From Marinobacter sp. SS13-12 (lineage in GTDB: Bacteria > Pseudomonadota > Gammaproteobacteria > Pseudomonadales > Oleiphilaceae), in the NCBI RefSeq assembly GCF_030227115.1, contig NZ_JASSUA010000001.1:1860001-1924000 (forward strand): 64,000 nt of DNA. The letters run 5' to 3'. Positions 30,058 to 38,090 of this stretch are shown piece after piece. The notes under the pieces were generated by a model. It was not told the DNA's origin, did not search any database, and was given only the letters and a program-made list of their open reading frames with translations. A program made the position numbers and the translations under genes. Position 1 is the first letter of the stretch. Every line of letters starts with the position of its first letter.

Positions 30058-30222
30058 TTATCGAATGGCTTTCAGGGCTGCGCTGATGGCGTCAGCTTCG
30101 GCAGACAGTACCCGGTAACGAAGGCTGTCGGCCTGCTGGCTGGCCTGTAGCAGCTGTTTCTGCTTCATGGCGTAGAGGCGGCTCAGCAGATCGGATTGCT
30201 GGTTTCTCTGTAGTGCTGTCAT
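30058..30222 (-). CDS. Small hypothetical protein, 54 residues
   Basis: An ORF of 54 codons with a cggaggg ribosome site eight bases before its ATG. The product is charged, polar and probably a single long helix: MTALQRNQQSDLLSRLYAMK and then KQKQLLQASQQADSLRYRVL followed by an Ala-rich end (SAEADAISAALKAIR). No membrane segment, no cysteine. I do not recognise it. The good start signal and helix-forming composition support a real gene, in the gap between fadH and the AraC remnant. Confidence 0.55.
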   Translation of the reverse strand: MTALQRNQQSDLLSRLYAMKQKQLLQASQQADSLRYRVLSAEADAISAALKAIR

Positions 30223-30336
30223 GGTATTACCCTCCGCGGGAAATAGCCTGTGTCAATAAACTTTACGTTTGGCGCCAGCTTTCGGCCCTATGGTTGTAAC
30301 AAAGCATAACCCGGGCCAAACCGCCGTGTATGTGCG

Positions 30337-30447
30337 CTAGCGACCAAAGCGGGCCCGGTAAACACCGGGGGGCAGGCCAGTGTGTTTCCGGAACAGACGG
30401 CTGAACGAACTGACGTCCTCGTAACCCACCATTCTCGTCACTTCTCC
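30337..30447 (-). pseudogene. Remnant of an AraC-family regulator C-terminus
   Basis: The last 36 codons before a stop read GEVTRMVGYEDVSSFSRLFR then KHTGLPPGVYRARFGR, which is the second helix-turn-helix of an AraC/XylS regulator and its usual ending. Upstream the frame stays open, but the residues no longer match the first helix-turn-helix or a ligand domain, and then run antisense to the acyl-CoA dehydrogenase gene. So only the 3' end of a former regulator gene survives. I see no start codon with a ribosome site that would make a sensible short protein. Confidence 0.7.
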
Positions 30448-30600
30448 CGCCAGTCTCCATCCGCAAGCAGTGTAATCCCCGTGATTGCCCGGTCGCCCAG
30501 AATGAAAAGTGGCGGGATTAACCATGATCATGTCATTAACGCCGGTTTCAACAAAACAACCGTATGAGAGGCTATACGCCATAAACAGGAGACTACCCCA

Positions 30601-32403
30601 ATGACAGACACCCTGATCGACCGCCGCGACCTGGCGTTCCAACTCTACGAAGTACTCGACACCGAAAGCCTCAGCGAACGCGAACGCTTCAGCGAACACA
30701 ACCGCGACACCTTCGACGCCGTCATCGAAACCGCCGATAAAATGGCCCGGGAAAAGTTCGCCACCCACAACAGCGCCGCCGACAAAGACGAACCGAAGTT
30801 CGTGGATGGCCAGATTGAAATGCTTCCCCAGGTAAAAGAAGCCTTCGACGCCTACGCCAACGCGGGTTTTATCGCCGGCCGCTACGACTACGAACTCGGC
30901 GGCATGCAACTGCCCGAATCCGTGATGGCTGCCTGCAACGGCTTCTTCACCGCAGCCAACCCCGGCACAGCCGGCTATCCGTTCCTGACCACCGCTGCCG
31001 CCAACCTGATCCGCGTATTCGGCAACGACCAGCAGCAAAACACCTTCCTGCCCCACATGCTCAGCGGCCGTTTCAGTGGCACCATGGCCCTGACCGAGCC
31101 CCATGCCGGCTCCTCCCTCGCGGACATTCGCACCTCCGCATCGCCAACAGATGATGGCCACTATCTGATCAAGGGCGCCAAAATCTATATTTCGGGCGGC
31201 GAACAATCCATCACCGAAAACATCGTTCACATGGTGCTGGCCAAGATCAAAGGCGCACCGGCGGGGGTGAAAGGTATCTCCCTGTTTATCGTGCCGAAAT
31301 TCATCGTTGATGAAGACGGCAACCCGAAACAGCGCAACGGCGTGAACCTGGCGGGCCTGATTCACAAACTGGGTTATCGGGGCACCACCTCCACGGCCCT
31401 GAGCTTCGGTGACGACGCCCCCTGCCACGGCTACCTGGTTGGCGAGCCTCACCAGGGCCTGAAGTACATGTTTCAGATGATGAACGAGGCCCGCGTCGGT
31501 GTAGGCTTTGGTGCCGCCGTCATAGGCTACCGTGGCTACATGCACAGCCTGGAGTATGCGAAAGACCGTCTGCAGGGCCGCAAACCGTCGGAAAAGAATC
31601 CGGAAGCGCCCCAGGTGCCGATCATCGAACACGCCGACGTGCGCCGAATGCTGTTGGCCCAGAAGGCCTACAGCGAAGGGGGCCTGGCCTTGTGCCTGTA
31701 CGGTGCGCGCCTGATGGATGACCAGCACACCCATCCGGATGAGCAAAAGCGGATGGAAGCCGGCAAATTGCTGGACCTACTGACCCCGGTCATCAAGGCC
31801 TGGCCGTCAGAGTTCGGCCCCAGGGCAAACGATCTCGCCATCCAGGTTTACGGCGGTGCGGGTTATACCCGGGAATATCCGGTGGAGCAGTGCTGGCGTG
31901 ACAACCGCCTTAACCCGATCCACGAAGGCACCAACGGCATACAGGCACTGGACCTGCTGGGCCGCAAGATCTGGCAGGACCAGAGCCACGGCCTGCAGTT
32001 GCTGATGCAGGAAATGCAGGTGGATCTCGAAGCCGCCACTACCGACCGCTGCCAGCAATGGGCGCTTTCCCTGAGTGAAACCCTGCAACAGGCTGTCAAA
32101 GTCACCCAGAGCCTGGGCAAGTCCCTGATGTCGGAAGACCCGGACCGGGTTCTGGCCAACGCCTCATGTTATCTGCACCTGTTCGGCCACATCATTGTGT
32201 CCTGGATGTGGCTGCGCCAGGCCAATGCCGCGGCCAAGGCGCTGGGCTCGGCGAACAGCGACGACGAACGCAGTTTCTACCAGGGCAAACTGCAGGCTGC
32301 CCAGTACTTCTTCCACTGGGAACTGCCAACCGTGGCGCAGGACCTGGTGTTGCTGAGGAACCAGGACGATACCTGTATGAACATGAAGCCGGAGTGGTTC
32401 TGA
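30601..32403 (+). CDS. Acyl-CoA dehydrogenase, 600-residue type
   Basis: 600 residues, longer than the 380-400 of classical enzymes and matching the family with an extra C-terminal domain (PF12806). FAD and substrate blocks: MALTEPHAGSSLADIRTSA, KIYISGGEQSITENIVHMVLAK, HKLGYRGTTSTALSF, AIQVYGGAGYTREYPVEQ, and the catalytic Glu region NPIHEGTNGIQALDLLGRK. It introduces the first double bond in beta-oxidation, likely on medium or long chains. An aggag site precedes ATG 30601. A terminator follows at 32441. Confidence 0.92.
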   Translation: MTDTLIDRRDLAFQLYEVLDTESLSERERFSEHNRDTFDAVIETADKMAREKFATHNSAADKDEPKFVDGQIEMLPQVKEAFDAYANAGFIAGRYDYELGGMQLPESVMAACNGFFTAANPGTAGYPFLTTAAANLIRVFGNDQQQNTFLPHMLSGRFSGTMALTEPHAGSSLADIRTSASPTDDGHYLIKGAKIYISGGEQSITENIVHMVLAKIKGAPAGVKGISLFIVPKFIVDEDGNPKQRNGVNLAGLIHKLGYRGTTSTALSFGDDAPCHGYLVGEPHQGLKYMFQMMNEARVGVGFGAAVIGYRGYMHSLEYAKDRLQGRKPSEKNPEAPQVPIIEHADVRRMLLAQKAYSEGGLALCLYGARLMDDQHTHPDEQKRMEAGKLLDLLTPVIKAWPSEFGPRANDLAIQVYGGAGYTREYPVEQCWRDNRLNPIHEGTNGIQALDLLGRKIWQDQSHGLQLLMQEMQVDLEAATTDRCQQWALSLSETLQQAVKVTQSLGKSLMSEDPDRVLANASCYLHLFGHIIVSWMWLRQANAAAKALGSANSDDERSFYQGKLQAAQYFFHWELPTVAQDLVLLRNQDDTCMNMKPEWF

Positions 32404-32440
32404 GACTGGCAGACTGACTCAATCTGAACCAGACTGTAGG

Positions 32441-32485
32441 CATGCCCCGGCTCCCGCGCTGAATTCGGCGCTCCGGGGCATTTTT
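32441..32485 (+). terminator. Rho-independent terminator after the acyl-CoA dehydrogenase
   Basis: Stem arms ATGCCCCGG and CCGGGGCAT with a GC-rich loop, followed by TTTTT. It lies about 40 bases after the stop codon. Confidence 0.85.
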
Positions 32486-32519
32486 CTGTCCTGTCGGTAT
32501 CCACAGGGAAGAGTCTGCC

Positions 32520-32780
32520 ATGACGTGGGAAAATGCCTCTAACGCTTACCATCCGGTGCGCTGTGAAATACAGAGCCTGCTGAGGGAATACCTGACCTCA
32601 TCAAAGCTGGCGGAAATCGTGTATCGCGACGATGCCGGGCAGGTCCAGACTACCCACGATGTCATCCGGGATCTCTTCAGCAGGGCAGGCCAGGAGTTTG
32701 TTTTTCTGGGGCGTGGGCATATGGTCCGGCTGGATCATGTACTGACGCTTGATGGCAGAACAGTGTCGGTGGCCGATTGA
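32520..32780 (+). CDS. Rof-like (Rho-binding antiterminator superfamily) small protein
   Basis: 86 residues. The pattern YHPVRCEIQSLLREYLTSSK, then acidic and hydrophobic strands (AEIVYRDDAGQ, EFVFLGRGHMVRLDHVLTLDG) resembles the Sm-like Rof family: a Tyr-x-Pro-Val-x-Cys start and a late R-L-D strand. E. coli Rof binds Rho and inhibits termination. The similarity is by eye and weak, so a role is only suggested. It has a gggaag site before ATG 32520 and stands alone after a terminator. Confidence 0.5.
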   Translation: MTWENASNAYHPVRCEIQSLLREYLTSSKLAEIVYRDDAGQVQTTHDVIRDLFSRAGQEFVFLGRGHMVRLDHVLTLDGRTVSVAD

Positions 32781-32919
32781 CGTTCTCAGGTCATTGCTTT
32801 TCCTAACTTATTGTCACTACTAACAAAAACGTAATCAGCAGGTAATTGTGCCGGTGTCGGCGATGGCCGTAGACTTGTCGCTGTTGTTTTCACACCTCAA
32901 ACCGAATAAGGACATGGTT

Positions 32920-33222
32920 ATGAACAAGCTGACACTGAGCGCACTGGCACTGCTGATGACACTGGGCCTCGCGGCCTGCAGTCAGGACGACAATGAGGGC
33001 GCAGATTTCGAGGAAGCCGGTGATAACATCGAGGATATGGCGGACGACGCTGGCGATTCCATCGAAGAGACTTACGAAGACGCCACTGGCCAGAATGACA
33101 GCGCCTGGGATGAAACCAAGGATGCCGCTGGCGACGCCGCTGAGGAAACCGGCGAGGCAATGGACGAAGCAGGCGAAGAAATGGGAGAAGCTGCTGAGGA
33201 GGCAGGTGACTCCATGCAATAG
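32920..33222 (+). CDS. Small acidic repeat-rich lipoprotein
   Basis: 100 residues. The signal MNKLTLSALALLMTLGLAAC ends in lipobox LAAC. ATG 32920 fits the taagga site better than ATG 32914, which is too close. The mature part is very rich in Asp, Glu, Ala and Gly with a loose 7-11 residue repeat (AGDSIEETYEDATGQ, AAGDAAEETGEAMDEAGEEM, EAAEEAGDSMQ), giving amphipathic acidic helices. It has no Lys or Arg cluster except around WDETK. Similar low-complexity acidic lipoproteins occur in marine and halophilic gammaproteobacteria; the role is unknown. A terminator follows at 33281. Confidence 0.8.
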   Translation: MNKLTLSALALLMTLGLAACSQDDNEGADFEEAGDNIEDMADDAGDSIEETYEDATGQNDSAWDETKDAAGDAAEETGEAMDEAGEEMGEAAEEAGDSMQ

Positions 33223-33280
33223 AATCATCGGATTCACGCCGAGGCCACCTGATTGCCTCGAAGACGCGCACCGTTGCGTG

Positions 33281-33313
33281 AAAAAGCCTGCCCCTGACCG
33301 GGCAGGCTTTTTT
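33281..33313 (+). terminator. Rho-independent terminator after the acidic lipoprotein
   Basis: Arms AAAAAGCCTGCCC and GGGCAGGCTTTTTT with a short loop and a T-run on the plus strand; the A-run on the other side would allow it to work in both directions. Confidence 0.88.
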
Positions 33314-33354
33314 CGTCTGAACTGTCAAAAAACGTTAAAGAAACTGACTTCTGA

Positions 33355-33372
33355 CTGTCTGCAATCTGTCAC
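33355..33372 (+). promoter_or_regulatory. Candidate Pho box upstream of phoX
   Basis: Direct repeat CTGTCTG-CAAT-CTGTCAC: two 7-base halves with the PhoB-typical 4-base spacer. Matches to CTGTCAT are 5 of 7 and 6 of 7. It lies about 60 bases before the phoX start, between the terminator at 33281 and the gene. A further CTGTCAA occurs at about 33322, so there may be more than one box. Confidence 0.55.
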
Positions 33373-33432
33373 CTTCGCCATCGACACTGGGTTCTCGGAA
33401 TAACCTATAAACCACCCGAGAGAGGCAGGACC

Positions 33433-35463
33433 ATGGCGAAGCATGACCTGGATCCGAATTATCTGGATCCCAATTTCGAGCCCGTTGTAAATCATTCCGG
33501 CAATACGTCCTTCGCATCGGTGCTGACCGCAAGAATGCAGCGGCGCACTTTGATGAAAGGCAGTGTTGGCGCTGCCCTGGCAAGTGTTATGGGGATGGGC
33601 CTCGTTGGTTGCTCTGACAGTGACGACGACAACGGCAGCACCACTGGTGATGTCCAGTCCAGCACAGAGTTGGGATTCAAGCCGGTGGCGGTTTCAACCG
33701 AAAACCGCGTTGTTGTTCCGGAAGGCTACTCGACTGAAACCTTTGTGCCCTGGGGAACGCCGATCACTGGCAGCTATCCTGAATACCGCGCCGATGGCAC
33801 CAACACCGGCGAAGACCAGGAGCAGCAGGTTGGTATGCATCACGATGGCGTGCACTTTTTCCCGATCGACCAGAAGTCCGGGGGCAACAGCTCTACCGAA
33901 GGCCTGTTGGTCATGAACCACGAATACATCAACCAGGGCGCGCTGCATGCCAACGGCCCGACCAGAGCTGCTGATAACGGGAATGTTCGTCCGGCGGACG
34001 AAGTTCGCAAGGAGATTGCGGCTCACGGTGTTTCCGTTATTCACATCAGGCGCGACAGCAATGGTGCCTGGGACATCGTTTTCGGCAGCCCCTTTAACCG
34101 GCGCATTACCGGCAATACCGAAATGGATATTCGTGGCCCGCTTCGTGGCTACAGCAAGCTGATCACCGCCTACAGCCCGAATGCCACCCAAACCCGCGGT
34201 ACCCTCAACAACTGCGCGATGGGCCCGACGCCATGGGGGACCTATCTTACGGCGGAGGAGAACTGGCATGGCTACTTTGCCACCGCCGATACCGAGCGCC
34301 CCCGTGAATATGTGCGACATGGTGTAAATGACAACTCCCGTTATGACTGGGAGTTGGCTGATACGGGTGCCGACGAATACATGCGTTTCAACGTAACAAC
34401 CACCGGCGCTTCTTCTGCAGCCGAGGATTATCGTAACGAGGCGAACACTTACGGCTACATGGTTGAGATTGATCCTTTCACCCCCGAGAGCAAACCCCAG
34501 AAACGGACGGCTCTGGGCCGTTTTGGTCATGAGGGTGTTATCTTTGCGTCTGCCAAAGAAGGTGAGCCGGTGGTTTGCTACTCCGGTGATGACTCCCGCT
34601 TCGAATACATCTACAAGTTTGTCTCTTCCAAGCCTTACCATGCCGCAACGGCTGGCGGCTACCTGCTGGATGAAGGCACGCTCTACGTCGCCCGATTCAA
34701 CGCCGACGGCTCCGGCGACTGGCTGGCACTGGATCTGGAAGACGCAGACTTTGCCGACAAGGTTGCAGCCGCTCAGGGAACCCTGGTGGGCGATATCCAG
34801 TTTGATGGTTTCGAGAATCAGGCCGACGTTGTGGTGAATACCCGTCTGGCGGCCGACATCGCAGGTGCCACCACGATGGACCGCCCGGAATGGGGCGCTG
34901 TTGATCCGAAAACCGGAGAGGTTTACTTCACGCTGACCAACAACAGCAACCGTGGGAAAGAAGGGTTTGACGACGTTAACGCTGCGAACCCGATTGTTGA
35001 GAATGCCACCGGCCATATTATCCGCTGGACAGAAGCCGGCAACGACCACACAGCGACCAGCTTTGACTGGGACATCTTTGTGTTCGCCGGTGAACAGGGA
35101 ACCGAAACCGTGGTTGATGGAGAAGCAGTGGTTACCCTGGACGATACCAATATCTTCAACAGTCCCGACGGCCTGTGGTTTGATTACAATGGACGCCTGT
35201 GGATTCAGACCGATGGCAGTGATGCCGCGCCGTACCAGAACAATATGATGCTGGCAGCCAATCCGGTGACCCGTGAAATCAAGCGATTCTTCGTCGGTCC
35301 GGTAGGTTGTGAGGTCACCGGCGTCGTATCGACACCGGATGTGAAGACCATGTTCGTCAACATCCAGCATCCGGACGGCAACTGGCCGAATGCGGCGGAG
35401 GACCGTCCCCGGGATGCAACAGTGATCGTAACGCGGGATGATGGAGGTGTGATCGGCGCCTGA
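33433..35463 (+). CDS. phoX: PhoX family alkaline phosphatase (DUF839)
   Basis: 676 residues, full PhoX length. After a polar N-terminal stretch of about 35 residues comes a Tat-type signal (MQRRTLMKGSVGAALASVMG) ending LVGCSDS, a possible lipobox. PhoX motifs: GLLVMNHEYINQG, LNNCAMGPTPWGTYLTAEENWHGYF, RFGHEGVIFA, ARFNADGSGDWLALDL, TMDRPEWGAVDPKTGEVYFTLTNN and SPDGLWFDYNGRLWIQTD. PhoX is a secreted calcium/iron phosphomonoesterase, usually under PhoB control and common in marine bacteria. The long polar stretch before the signal is seen in other PhoX proteins. Confidence 0.92.
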   Translation: MAKHDLDPNYLDPNFEPVVNHSGNTSFASVLTARMQRRTLMKGSVGAALASVMGMGLVGCSDSDDDNGSTTGDVQSSTELGFKPVAVSTENRVVVPEGYSTETFVPWGTPITGSYPEYRADGTNTGEDQEQQVGMHHDGVHFFPIDQKSGGNSSTEGLLVMNHEYINQGALHANGPTRAADNGNVRPADEVRKEIAAHGVSVIHIRRDSNGAWDIVFGSPFNRRITGNTEMDIRGPLRGYSKLITAYSPNATQTRGTLNNCAMGPTPWGTYLTAEENWHGYFATADTERPREYVRHGVNDNSRYDWELADTGADEYMRFNVTTTGASSAAEDYRNEANTYGYMVEIDPFTPESKPQKRTALGRFGHEGVIFASAKEGEPVVCYSGDDSRFEYIYKFVSSKPYHAATAGGYLLDEGTLYVARFNADGSGDWLALDLEDADFADKVAAAQGTLVGDIQFDGFENQADVVVNTRLAADIAGATTMDRPEWGAVDPKTGEVYFTLTNNSNRGKEGFDDVNAANPIVENATGHIIRWTEAGNDHTATSFDWDIFVFAGEQGTETVVDGEAVVTLDDTNIFNSPDGLWFDYNGRLWIQTDGSDAAPYQNNMMLAANPVTREIKRFFVGPVGCEVTGVVSTPDVKTMFVNIQHPDGNWPNAAEDRPRDATVIVTRDDGGVIGA

Positions 35464-35493
35464 TTCAGGCTGCCAACCATTCAACTGAGCCTG

Positions 35494-35543
35494 AACGCAA
35501 GCCGGATTCTTCTGCCTGGAAGTCTCCGGCTTGCGTTTTTTTT
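35494..35543 (+). terminator. Rho-independent terminator after phoX
   Basis: Arms AACGCAAGCCGGA and TCCGGCTTGCGTT with a loop of about 18 bases, followed by eight T residues. Confidence 0.87.
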
Positions 35544-35683
35544 GCTTCAGATTTGTAGCCGCCTGCCGAAAAACAATTATTGGTGAACTAAAGTAGCAGT
35601 TATTAACACAGGTCAATTCATTACTCTCACGGGTAATATCCAATAAAGATGCATTCATTAATAATGATAATAACGAGGTGGCT

Positions 35684-37324
35684 ATGGGTTTACTCAGTCG
35701 ACCTATTCTGTTTATGGGGGTGTCGGTTGCGGTTGTTGTTGCCATCGTGGCGACAATGGGGGCACCGTTGATCGGGCTGGACGGTTCGTCGGTTTTGGCG
35801 GGCCTGGTAATCGGCCTGGTGGTGGCCACCGCTTATCTGGTATTGCGGGTACTGGAGCCGGTAGAACGTTCCCTCAAGCAACTGAGTGCCGGCGAGCTCT
35901 CTGATGAGAGCCTCCTGGGTAAACAGTGTTCGGGCCTCCTTGCCGAGGCGAAGGCCGGTCGCGCTCTGATTGAGGCGCTGTCGGGAAGTGCCGACAAGAG
36001 CGCGATTTCGGCGGCCCAGGTGTCTTTCGCAGCGGATCAGTTAAAGGTCCGCCTGGACCGCCAGGTCAGTGAAACCTCGCAGATGTCGGAGTATGCCGGG
36101 CAGATTACAGAAAGTGTGCGGGAATCCGCCCAGCAGGCCACGGACGCCGCTACCATGGCCCTGCAGAATCGGCAGGTGAGCATTGAAGGCAGGGAAGCGC
36201 TGACATCGGCCATAGACAGTGTGCGGGCGGTGCACGAGCAGTCCAGCGAGAATCTGAGGCTGATCCAGGAGCTGAACGAGAAATCCAACAAGATCCAGGG
36301 TGTCACCACCACCATTCAGGGAATCGCCGAACAGACCAACCTGCTCGCACTGAACGCGGCCATTGAGGCGGCCCGTGCGGGCGATCAGGGGCGCGGCTTC
36401 GCCGTTGTCGCCGATGAGGTCAGGCAACTGGCCGGTCGAACCGCACAGGCAACCGGTGAAGTGGCCGAAACCCTTCAGGAAATCCGCTCTGATACCTCCC
36501 TGATTGTCTCGCGAATCGAGGACCTTGCCAAAAGCGTCGAGGCTGGCCTGGAATCGGTTGAAAGTGTCGGTGAGCGCCTGGATCAGATTCGCGATCAATC
36601 CGACCGGGTTCAGCAGCAGGTGGCCCGTATTGCCGAGATTGACCAGAATAACGAACAAAGCCTGCAGCAGGTGTCTGGCGCCATTGAAACGGTCCGGGAC
36701 CAGATCACGGAGAGTGATACCAGCGTGGCTTCCCTCGCCCAGCAGGCCGCAACCCTGATGGAACTGGCGGAAGAGGCCAATGCCGCCTTTGCCCTGAACA
36801 GTGATGAAAGTTATCATCGGGCCTTCTATGATCAGGCCCGCCAGGGTGCAGACCGTATCGGCAAGCTCTTCGAACAGGCGGTTCGTGACGGACAGCTGTC
36901 CGAGAACGCTCTGTTTGACAAGAAGAGGGAGCCCATACCGAATACCGATCCCCAGAAGTACTCAAGCAGTTATGACCGGTTTACTGACCAGCAGCTTCCA
37001 TCGGTGCAGGAAGCGGTAAAGGCAGCTCATTCGTCCATGGTGTATGCCATAGCCATCGCGCCCGATGGCTATGTGCCTACCCATAACCGTGATTTTGCCC
37101 ATGCACCAACCGGCGATCCGAAAGTGGACCTGATGAAAAGCCGCAGCAAGCGGCTGTTCAACGACCGCACCGGCGCCCGTTGTGGCAGCCATACCCAGAG
37201 TATGCTGCTGCAGACCTATCGTCGGGATACCGGGGAAATCATGCATGACCTGTCGGTGCCGATTTATGTGAACGGTAAACACTGGGGCGGTTTCCGCCTG
37301 GGTTACAAACCGGACAGTCACTGA
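35684..37324 (+). CDS. Methyl-accepting chemotaxis protein with C-terminal sensor-like domain
   Basis: 546 residues from ATG 35684 (gagg site; a GTG two codons earlier overlaps it). Two hydrophobic helices at about 6-25 and 34-52 form a short hairpin with almost no periplasmic loop. The signalling domain follows, with the hairpin tip [23 protein letters not shown] and [13 protein letters not shown]. Unusually, about 150 residues come after the signalling domain (from about 385): [11 protein letters not shown], the Cache/PAS-like [39 protein letters not shown] and [11 protein letters not shown]. This domain probably senses a cytoplasmic ligand. No CheR-binding pentapeptide is seen at the end. 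Confidence 0.88.
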   Translation: MGLLSRPILFMGVSVAVVVAIVATMGAPLIGLDGSSVLAGLVIGLVVATAYLVLRVLEPVERSLKQLSAGELSDESLLGKQCSGLLAEAKAGRALIEALSGSADKSAISAAQVSFAADQLKVRLDRQVSETSQMSEYAGQITESVRESAQQATDAATMALQNRQVSIEGREALTSAIDSVRAVHEQSSENLRLIQELNEKSNKIQGVTTTIQGIAEQTNLLALNAAIEAARAGDQGRGFAVVADEVRQLAGRTAQATGEVAETLQEIRSDTSLIVSRIEDLAKSVEAGLESVESVGERLDQIRDQSDRVQQQVARIAEIDQNNEQSLQQVSGAIETVRDQITESDTSVASLAQQAATLMELAEEANAAFALNSDESYHRAFYDQARQGADRIGKLFEQAVRDGQLSENALFDKKREPIPNTDPQKYSSSYDRFTDQQLPSVQEAVKAAHSSMVYAIAIAPDGYVPTHNRDFAHAPTGDPKVDLMKSRSKRLFNDRTGARCGSHTQSMLLQTYRRDTGEIMHDLSVPIYVNGKHWGGFRLGYKPDSH

Positions 37325-37702
37325 GTGGAGAATCCATTGCCTGAGCCTGAATACATTCCCGCCGACGATGATCCGCTGGCCCGCCGCGAAGAACCAGGCC
37401 GCAATCTGGCCGTGCTGGTTTATATCCTCCAGGCGCTATCGTTCTTTGTCGGAGGGATCACCGGCCTTGCCGGCGTTATCATCAATTACGTCAAGCTTGA
37501 TGATGTCAAAAACACCTGGATAGAACCTCATTTTCGCTGGCAGATCCGCACCTTCTGGATAGGGCTGCTGTGGACTGTTGTCGGCATTGTGACCACTCCC
37601 CTTATCGTTGGCTGGTTCGTGCTTCTGGGCGTATCCATCTGGATTATCTACCGCATCGTAAAGGGCGCCCTGGCCCTGAATGACGGGAAATCGCCTTTGT
37701 AG
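37325..37702 (+). CDS. DUF4870-like small membrane protein
   Basis: About 121-125 residues with three membrane helices: YILQALSFFVGGITGLAGVI, TFWIGLLWTVVGIVTTPLIVG and WFVLLGVSIWIIYRIV, and the block WIEPHFRWQIRTFWIGLLW typical of the DUF4870 group in pseudomonads. Function is unknown. The frame begins with GTG right after the chemoreceptor stop, but a TTG at 37337 has ggag at good spacing and may be the true start. It is probably cotranscribed with the receptor. Confidence 0.75.
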   Translation: MENPLPEPEYIPADDDPLARREEPGRNLAVLVYILQALSFFVGGITGLAGVIINYVKLDDVKNTWIEPHFRWQIRTFWIGLLWTVVGIVTTPLIVGWFVLLGVSIWIIYRIVKGALALNDGKSPL

Positions 37703-37709
37703 AGTAGCT

Positions 37710-37731
37710 CCCGCCCGGCTATTTGGGCGGG
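37710..37731. terminator. GC hairpin between convergent genes
   Basis: Arms CCCGCCC and GGGCGGG with an eight-base loop, just after the DUF4870-like gene and overlapping the stop of the small gene on the other strand. No T-run follows, so termination is only likely, not clear. Confidence 0.45.
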
Positions 37732-37862
37732 ACTGTGCCGACGTAGGTCAGCAAAAACAGACTCAGAGAGAAGAAAACCAGGGCGAAAATGACCCGAGCA
37801 CGACGATGGGGTGGCACCAGGCTGTGATGGTGAACCGCGTCGGGTTCAGGCCTGGCCGTCAT
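37719..37862 (-). CDS. Small single-pass membrane protein, 47 residues
   Basis: A 47-codon ORF with gaagg about five bases before ATG 37862. The product has a polar, His/Pro-rich N-terminus (MTARPEPDAVHHHSLVPPHR), a positively charged junction (RRAR) and one hydrophobic helix (VIFALVFFSLSLFLLTYV), ending GTVPPK. The charge order predicts N-terminus inside. This reads as a designed membrane protein rather than a chance frame, but I know no family for it. It is convergent with the DUF4870-like gene. From 37863 to the MFS stop at 38091 I see no further gene. Confidence 0.55.
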   Translation of the reverse strand: MTARPEPDAVHHHSLVPPHRRARVIFALVFFSLSLFLLTYVGTVPPK

Positions 37863-38090
37863 GACGCCTTCGTTTCAGGTGTCAACCGGCTTTGATGCTT
37901 GCTGGGTATGGGTGTGTCTGTCCGCATTTCTCTGCCTCAAGTTATTAGCGACTGCGCAGTGGAACGACACGTCCTTGTTTTAGTATCCCTTTGCCAGGCT
38001 CCGTGTTGGCTGTTTTGGAACTTGACGTAAAATGCACCAATCCGGTTCCAATAGCATTGCTTGCTGTGACGTGCGTCTCAGTCGCGCGAG

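Noticed and set aside
30337..31746. A 469-codon open frame antisense to the acyl-CoA dehydrogenase
   Set aside because: Only its last 36 codons look like protein (AraC end). The rest is the shadow of the dehydrogenase gene, joined by chance in the same frame.
33694..35829. A 711-codon open frame antisense to phoX
   Set aside because: It lies fully opposite a gene with clear PhoX motifs, has no ribosome site or family resemblance, and its length follows from the GC-rich third positions of the sense gene.
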